Source: HK1 sp965221725 (GTDB lineage Bacteria > Pseudomonadota > Gammaproteobacteria > HK1). From it: a DNA stretch of 64,000 nt. Below, piece after piece: positions 60,601 to 64,000 of the stretch. Under the pieces are notes generated by a model that saw nothing but the letters and a program-made list of their open reading frames with translations, searched no databases and was not told the DNA's origin. The stretch is from the NCBI GenBank assembly GCA_965221725.1, contig OZ244909.1:3968001-4032000 (forward strand), given 5' to 3'. Positions within the stretch are counted from its first letter, which is position 1, and every line of letters starts with the position of its first letter. A program made the translations under genes and the position numbers.

Positions 60601-60864
60601 CTGGTGCGCACCGTGCAGGAAGCCCGCAAGCAGGCGGGGCTCGACGTCTCGGACCGGATCACGCTCCGCATCGACGGGACCCCCGACGTCGCAGCGGCGC
60701 TCGATGCGTACCGCGACTACGTGATGGAGGAGACGCTGACGACTGCCTGGGGTGAAGCGGACTGGTCGCCGGCGTACTCGGTGGAGCACCGCCTCGGGGC
60801 CGGACAGTGGACGATCGGGCTCGCACCCACACCTGGGTCGGCCACCTCCCCACCGGCCGCGTGA
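57613..60864 (+). CDS. ileS: Isoleucyl-tRNA synthetase, type 2 (eukaryote-like), with GIHH signature
   Basis: Class I synthetase charging tRNA-Ile with post-transfer editing. The product is 1083 aa from ATG at 57613 (GGGAGAG upstream; ATG 57685 is an alternative). The N-terminal part (WNEGPPTANGRPGIHHVLAR) and DYICEAIDQTRGWFYSLHAI are type 2 hallmarks, as is KMSKSQGNIVNPYDVFDHVG, and no C-terminal zinc-binding cysteines are present. The usual HxGH signature reads Gly84-Ile85-His86-His87 (GxHH). In IleRS2 this swapped motif has been linked to extreme mupirocin resistance. lspA, the usual follower of ileS, is missing. Confidence 0.95.
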   Translation: MEGTTGKTVDRVAGRTPRRTPGHVMGQATGLADVPSRYDGVKLEEEVLALWREHDMFNAAQRASEGRPLYCWNEGPPTANGRPGIHHVLARTFKDIFPRFKHMQGCHCPRKAGWDTHGLPVEHEIEKELGIFDKAEIERRIGVAEFTRRCRESVMRYIGDWERMTERMGFWVNMGDAYYTLDNSYIESVWWLLRQIWDQGLIYQGYKVVPYDPRIGATLSSHEVSLGYREVEDPSIHVRFPVEGAERTSFLVWTTTPWTLPSNLALAVHPEVDYVFVRTGGETLILAEALVDPVLRDAAYTIEKRARGADLEGMRYTRLFDYLPADGPICRVWTADFVTIEDGTGIVHCAPAYGEDDIRLGQARGLPVVHGVGLDGCFLPEVEPVAGKFFKDADPVLIAELERRGLMFRSERYLHNYPHGWRTGDPLIYYAKHAWYIETSRIRDRMVELNRTIRWVPETIRDGRFGNWLANNVDWALSRERFWGTPLPVWTDGEGDFMCIGSVAELEGWCGRSLKEVDLHRPAVDEITFTHPDNGRTYRRVPEVIDCWFDSGAMSYAQFHYPFENRDRFERHFPADYICEAIDQTRGWFYSLHAIAALVSDSVAYRNCICLAHIVDKDGKKMSKSQGNIVNPYDVFDHVGADPLRWYLACRIAPEAQKRISVDFVRGVASGFINTWWNTYAFFVMYAKLDRLDLTQDVPLAERPEIDRWALALLHRTVADATDALEAYDVLTAGRAIESFVDQLSNWYVRRNRRRFWKAAAGLDKQAAYLTLYECLHTVNRLMAPIMPFITETVHRNLVCGVDNAAPASVHMSEWPVPDPVARDDALMAEIDVVQRVVGLGRAARNASGVRVRQPLARLLVRAPDDASAASVMRHAPQILEELNVKAVEMLAPDAELLSYRIRPNLPRIGRRFGKRVPAVRDALAAADGGAIAAAVAAGRSFDIDVAGEASTFEPEDVLVESTSAEGYSCTEEGGYLVGLDTSLTEALEREGLARELVRTVQEARKQAGLDVSDRITLRIDGTPDVAAALDAYRDYVMEETLTTAWGEADWSPAYSVEHRLGAGQWTIGLAPTPGSATSPPAA

Positions 60865-61032
60865 TCGCGTCGCGCGACCGGTGGCTCCCGGCCAGCGTCC
60901 CCCGGCCGTCATCTCCCTGTTCCCGCCGAGACTGCTCGGGCTGCGATGACGCGGCCCTCAGCCTCCGCGGAACGGAGCGAAGGGGAGAGCGCCGTTTTCC
61001 TCGTGTCAGTGCCCAGTTTTTCGCCGGAGCGA

Positions 61033-61088
61033 TTGTGACGGACGATTTCATGCGACTACTATTTGTTCATATTGGACAATTCGTACAA
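61033..61088 (+). promoter_or_regulatory. Candidate promoter and operator of the Phd/PIN pair
   Basis: TTGTGA (61033-61038), an 18-bp spacer and TACTAT (61057-61062) form a plausible promoter in an AT-rich patch. Just downstream TTGT (61063-61066) is followed by two ACAA half-sites (61076-61079, 61085-61088), a likely autoregulatory operator. No gene lies in the 235 bp between ileS and the antitoxin. Confidence 0.45.
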
Positions 61089-61099
61089 CAGGTGAATTC

Positions 61100-61345
61100 A
61101 TGCGCCATGTATCGGCTTCGGAAGCGAAACAACGTTTGGCCGCCGTGCTGGATGCGGCTCAACGCGAACCGGTCATGATTCGACGCCGGAATCGAGACAT
61201 CGCGGTCGTCGTTTCATCTGCGGACTATCAGCGCTTGACCGGCTGCAATGTCGAAGAATTCCAGCGCCTCTGTGACCGGATTTCCGAGGCGGCGCGGGCG
61301 CGCGGAATGACCGAGGAGGCTCTGAACAAGGCGCTGGGCGACTGA
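61100..61345 (+). CDS. Phd/YefM-family antitoxin
   Basis: Antitoxin with the Phd N-terminal DNA-binding fold. The 81-aa product reads RHVSASEAKQRLAAVLDAAQ, PVMIRRRNRDIAVVVSSADY, and then an alpha-helical toxin-binding tail (MTEEALNKALGD). AGGTG lies upstream. The PIN toxin gene follows 5 bp later. Confidence 0.9.
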   Translation: MRHVSASEAKQRLAAVLDAAQREPVMIRRRNRDIAVVVSSADYQRLTGCNVEEFQRLCDRISEAARARGMTEEALNKALGD

Positions 61346-61350
61346 TTCGA

Positions 61351-61755
61351 GTGCGGGTCGTCATCGACACCAATGTCTGGATCAGTCGACTGTTGCTGGC
61401 GGACTCCGTAGCGGCCCGGGCGACCGACAAGGCACTGGAGGAGTTCGAAGTGGTGGTCTCCGAAGCGTCCGTCGACGAACTGGCCCGCGTTCTGTCACGG
61501 GAGAAATTCGACAGATACGTCTCGGTGCGGGATCGTCAGGAGTTCCTTCGACTGCTCCTCAAGGTAGCAACCATGGTTGCCGTGTTGTCGGATATCCGCG
61601 ATTGCAGAGATCCGAAAGACAATCGATTCCTGGCGCTGGCCCTTGATTCGGGGAGCGACTGCACCATCAGCGGCGGTGGTGACCTGCTCGCCCTGAATCC
61701 GTGGCGTCGGATCGAGATCGTTTCACCCGGGGCGTTCCTGGCCGGTCGCTCGTGA
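61351..61755 (+). CDS. PIN-domain toxin (VapC-like ribonuclease)
   Basis: Probable RNase toxin. The GTG start at 61351 lies 5 bp after the antitoxin stop. The 134-aa product has PIN acidic residues in VVIDTNVWISRLL (Asp6), Glu in VVSEASVDELARVL, and Asp residues in CRDPKDNRFLALALDSG and CTISGGGDLLAL. It resembles the COG1569 group. It converges on the IS-interrupted ABC gene. Confidence 0.88.
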   Translation: MRVVIDTNVWISRLLLADSVAARATDKALEEFEVVVSEASVDELARVLSREKFDRYVSVRDRQEFLRLLLKVATMVAVLSDIRDCRDPKDNRFLALALDSGSDCTISGGGDLLALNPWRRIEIVSPGAFLAGRS

Positions 61756-61859
61756 TACCGGGCTGAATTACCCTGGCCAGGGTTCTTGCTCCAATTTCAT
61801 CGGCGCGGGTCGGTACCTGAACACCGCCACCGCGCCGAACGCCCCCAGCTCGTTTGCGC

Positions 61860-61973
61860 TCAGGAACGGGAACCATTCGTCGATTTCGGGTGGTAGCGAG
61901 GCGGGGTCCGCAATGACGAAATCCCCCGGTGCGACGCCGATGGCGTGTCGTCGCGGATGCAGGCGGTGCGTCG
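61860..61973 (-). pseudogene. Stranded 3' end of the oligopeptide ABC ATPase gene
   Basis: Joining the sequence left of the IS to the coding sequence right of it, with one target copy removed, continues the frame as SPG-RRTACIRDDTPSASHR and so on to a TGA at 61860-61862, adding 37 codons. This is the natural type of C-terminus for DppF/OppF proteins. It is now cut off from its gene by the insertion. Confidence 0.7.
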
Positions 61974-61983
61974 GCCGGGCGAG

Positions 61984-63214
61984 CAGGGTGACCGCATATA
62001 AAGTCATTGTCCCATCAACAACTTATCTCGGAAGGCATCGTTCAGAGCGGCCCGGACTCTCTTGCGCCTATAGCTCATTTTCGTCTTCTCGCGCTTGAGT
62101 AGGTTCATCGCCATGTGACGAATCACCCCGATGTTGTGAGGCGCATTGCCTCGACGAATCCGGCTTGCGTCTTCGCGAAACGTCACGTCCAACCGCCAGT
62201 GCAACCCGTTCTCGATACTCCAATGTGAACGCACCGCCCGTTGAAACACCTTCACGTCATCAAGCGAGGTGATGTAGTAGCGCCGCTCAACACTGACACG
62301 CCCTCCACAATGACGTTCCGACTCCACCATTCCCATCGCTTTCAGTCCCTTCCACTTCCCGACACCCGACAACGCACCAAGGTCCGTGGACAAGAAATAG
62401 CTCCGGTGCTCAATCCGCCCGTGACCTTCGTCGCAAGTCGCCTCGTGCCCCATCTCCGAACCGCCAAAGTCGCACCGCTCCGCCGCCTCGAAATACGCCC
62501 GAACCTCGCGCTCCAATTCCGGCTGATTGCGCTTCAGCGCCAACACGTAATCCCCACCGCCTTTCTTGACCTGCTTCGCGATCGCGCGTTGGCACCCCAT
62601 CGCATCCAGCGTCACGATACACCCCTTCAATTGAAGCTTCTCCAGCAACTCCGGCACCGCCACGATCTCGTTCGACTTCTCGTCGGTTTTCACCTGCCCA
62701 AGCACCACCCCATTGCGACACGCCCAGGCACTGACCATATGCAGCGCCTTCACCCCTCGCTTGCGATCATGGGTGCGTCGATGCGTCTTGCCATCGAGCG
62801 CAATGATCTCACCGTCGCTGAGCTTGACCACGTCCTCCATCCAACTGAGAAAGCACGCCTGAAACCCACTGACCGACAACGCCGAGATGATGCGGGCAAT
62901 CGTGTCATCGACCGGGACCCCATTGGCCAGCGGGACATAACGACGTAACCAGTCCAGCTTTGCGCGACCGAACTCCTCGATGTCGCACCAACCTTCGGCC
63001 CCACTGAGCACCGCGCACACGCACAGCACGATGACATCAATCAACTCATGCTTCTTGTTCCGGTCGACGCGCGGGTCTTCCAACTTCGAGAAATGTTCGA
63101 TCAGACCCTCGGGGGCACTGTTGTCCATTGCTGATCACGTTCCTCTCCTTGGCCAGAGTGGCATTAGATCACAGAATGCACTGATTTACATGGGATTTTA
63201 GTGATCTTGCCCTG
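61984..63214. mobile_element. ISAs1-family insertion sequence, complete, 1231 bp
   Basis: Both ends start CAGGG reading inward (left CAGGGTGACCGCATATAAAG, right CAGGGCAAGATCACTAAAAT on the opposite strand). The element is flanked by perfect 10-bp direct repeats GCCGGGCGAG at 61974-61983 and 63215-63224, the size of ISAs1 target duplications. One intact transposase gene fills it. The inverted repeats are imperfect, but the intact transposase and perfect target repeats suggest a recent insertion. Confidence 0.93.
62004..63128 (-). CDS. ISAs1-family transposase
   Basis: DDE-type transposase. The 374-aa product has the family N-terminal domain (LEDPRVDRNKKHELIDVIVL, GAEGWCDIEEFGRAKLDWLR) and the catalytic domain with IIALDGKTHRRTHDRKRGVK (first Asp), VTLDAMGCQRAIAKQV (second Asp) and the C-terminal HWSIENGLHWRLDVTFRED (Glu region). 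Length is normal and the frame is unbroken, so it should be active. Its GC content is lower than the host genes. Confidence 0.95.
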   Translation of the reverse strand: MDNSAPEGLIEHFSKLEDPRVDRNKKHELIDVIVLCVCAVLSGAEGWCDIEEFGRAKLDWLRRYVPLANGVPVDDTIARIISALSVSGFQACFLSWMEDVVKLSDGEIIALDGKTHRRTHDRKRGVKALHMVSAWACRNGVVLGQVKTDEKSNEIVAVPELLEKLQLKGCIVTLDAMGCQRAIAKQVKKGGGDYVLALKRNQPELEREVRAYFEAAERCDFGGSEMGHEATCDEGHGRIEHRSYFLSTDLGALSGVGKWKGLKAMGMVESERHCGGRVSVERRYYITSLDDVKVFQRAVRSHWSIENGLHWRLDVTFREDASRIRRGNAPHNIGVIRHMAMNLLKREKTKMSYRRKRVRAALNDAFRDKLLMGQ

Positions 63215-64000
63215 GCCGGGCGAGACTTCCCGCAGGGGTGGTATCGCTTCGGCGCAAGCCGGCAACGTGTATGGACAGCGGGTGCGGAAGACGCAGCCGG
63301 AGGGCGGGTTCAACGGGCTCGGCAGGTCGCCTTCCAGAATGATTCGCTTGCGCTTCCGATCGGGTTCCGGTACTGGTGCGGCGGAAAGCAGCGCCTCGGT
63401 ATAGGGATGGCGCGGGGTGGCGTAGAGTTCGCGGGCGGGTGCCTCTTCCATGATACGCCCGAGGTACATCACCATGACCCGGTCGGAGATGTATTCGACG
63501 ACGCTCAGGTCGTGAGAGATGAAGAGTAGAGCCAGATTCAGATCCCGCTGCAGTTCCGCCATCAGATTGATGATCTGCGCCTGCACCGAGACATCGAGGG
63601 CGGAAACCGGTTCGTCGGCGACGATAAAGCGCGGTTCCACGGCCAGGGCCCGAGCGATGCCGAGACGTTGGCGTTGTCCACCGGAAAATTCGTGAGGCAA
63701 GCGGTCCAGGTAATCCGCCGAAAGGCCGACTCGCTCCAGCAGGGCGACGATCCGTTCGCGGCGTTCGCGGCGGCTGTAGAGCCCATGAATGGCGTAGGCT
63801 TCGCCAATCAGATCGGCTACCGACTTGCGGGGATCCAGGCTGCTGTAAGGATCCTGGAAAATGATCTGCATGCGCCGGCGCAACGGGCGCAGGCGACCAT
63901 GGCTCCAGCTAGTGATGTCTTCGCCCTCGAAGCGAATCTGTCCGCTGGTCGGATCGATGAGTCGCAGGATCAGTCGACCGAGCGTGCTCTTGCCCGAGCC
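63164..64000 (-). CDS. dppF: Oligopeptide/dipeptide ABC transporter ATPase (DppF/OppF-type), cut by IS and by the window edge
   Basis: ATPase subunit of a peptide importer. The window enters at Walker A (GSGKSTLGRLI). Visible are the Q-loop (IIFQDPYSSLDPRKSVADLI), signature LPHEFSGGQRQRLGIARALA, Walker B FIVADEPVSALDVSVQAQ, switch His in LLFISHDLSVVEYISD, and the peptide-transporter C-terminal Cys-rich segment (SGCVFRTRCPYTLPACAEA). After PPLREVSPG the IS supplies a foreign tail, QGKITKIPCKSVHSVI. The 37 native C-terminal residues lie beyond the IS. All catalytic motifs survive, so activity may persist. Confidence 0.92.
   Translation of the reverse strand, partial: GSGKSTLGRLILRLIDPTSGQIRFEGEDITSWSHGRLRPLRRRMQIIFQDPYSSLDPRKSVADLIGEAYAIHGLYSRRERRERIVALLERVGLSADYLDRLPHEFSGGQRQRLGIARALAVEPRFIVADEPVSALDVSVQAQIINLMAELQRDLNLALLFISHDLSVVEYISDRVMVMYLGRIMEEAPARELYATPRHPYTEALLSAAPVPEPDRKRKRIILEGDLPSPLNPPSGCVFRTRCPYTLPACAEAIPPLREVSPGQGKITKIPCKSVHSVI

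Noticed and set aside
56794..60912. Very long open frame opposite ileS (over 1300 codons), and similar ones opposite copA, valS, mutL/miaA/bamC and the Rieske region
   Set aside because: GC-rich codon bias removes stop codons from the antisense frames. They show no domains, are full of Arg/His/Pro, and lie over genes whose identity is certain.
61768..62007. 79-codon frame at the left edge of the IS, ending near KLEQEPWPG
   Set aside because: Its start lies inside the IS and overlaps the transposase stop. The host part overlaps, in another frame, the natural 3' end of the interrupted ABC ATPase gene. The end reads protein-like, so a small unrelated gene is not excluded.
1..64000. tRNA, rRNA, replication origin or prophage
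   Set aside because: No cloverleaf, rRNA segment, DnaA-box cluster or phage structural gene was recognised by reading; a dedicated RNA search could still find a small RNA.

Overview
This window is GC-rich bacterial chromosome, densely packed with genes and strongly GC-biased at third codon positions. Core gene content and order point to a gammaproteobacterium-like lineage. The clearest sign is the run iscR-iscA-ndk-rlmN-rodZ-hisS-yfgM-bamB-der on the minus strand, with bamC, mutL and miaA nearby. This is the familiar isc-to-der neighbourhood, but iscS, iscU, hscBA, fdx, pilF and ispG are missing from it. Some pieces do not fit a plain enteric-type genome: the isoleucyl-tRNA synthetase is of the eukaryote-like type 2, the threonyl-tRNA synthetase looks alphaproteobacterial, and there is a LysW-type kinase/aminotransferase pair. 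No rRNA, tRNA or CRISPR array was found.

Layout. 1-3000: proS (cut by the window edge) and ilvBN, the latter behind a promoter and a terminator-like hairpin. 3155-7496: pssA, a family-4 uracil-DNA glycosylase, a tandem-repeat array, a PolB-like exonuclease and rlmD. 7564-11646: mutL, miaA, bamC. 11685-20439 (minus): the der-to-iscR block with an IscR-type operator. 20592-25479 (minus): valS, holC, pepA. 26280-29292: a lower-GC graveyard of defence-type genes (a DUF4020/SIR2-family remnant, a truncated PIN gene, an internally deleted hsdM), in which two copies of a 58-bp repeat sit exactly at break points. 29478-32584: a polyamine-type ABC substrate-binding protein and ATPase without permeases. 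32872-35971: an MscS-like channel, a soluble MgtE-N/CBS protein and MgtE. 36402-43583: amino-acid ABC permease, Rieske oxygenase, amino-acid binding protein, LysZ-like kinase, LysJ-like aminotransferase and an aldehyde dehydrogenase. 43864-47550: copper module (copA, cueR, cytochrome c) with a MerR-type promoter. 47608-48306: HigBA-type toxin-antitoxin. 48355-54817: TRAP transporter, amidase, GMC oxidoreductase. 54838-60864: thrS, AbrB/MazF pair and ileS. 61100-61755: Phd/PIN pair. 61984-63214: an ISAs1-type insertion sequence sitting inside an oligopeptide ABC ATPase gene.

Functionally the window mixes housekeeping (tRNA charging, outer-membrane assembly, tRNA/rRNA modification, mismatch and uracil repair, branched-chain amino-acid and phospholipid synthesis) with uptake and catabolism of organic nitrogen compounds (two incomplete ABC systems, a TRAP system, amidase, GMC oxidoreductase, Rieske oxygenase, aminotransferase, aldehyde dehydrogenase). 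Three toxin-antitoxin pairs, a complete IS, decayed defence genes, an 83-bp dispersed repeat family (three full copies) and several in-frame minisatellite-like expansions (in valS, the ABC ATPase and the spacer after the uracil-DNA glycosylase gene) suggest a genome under repeat expansion and gene turnover. The observations I rate highest are the GIHH signature motif in the type-2 IleRS, the LysZ-LysJ pair without LysW, the 58-bp repeats at broken defence genes, and the 83-bp repeat family.
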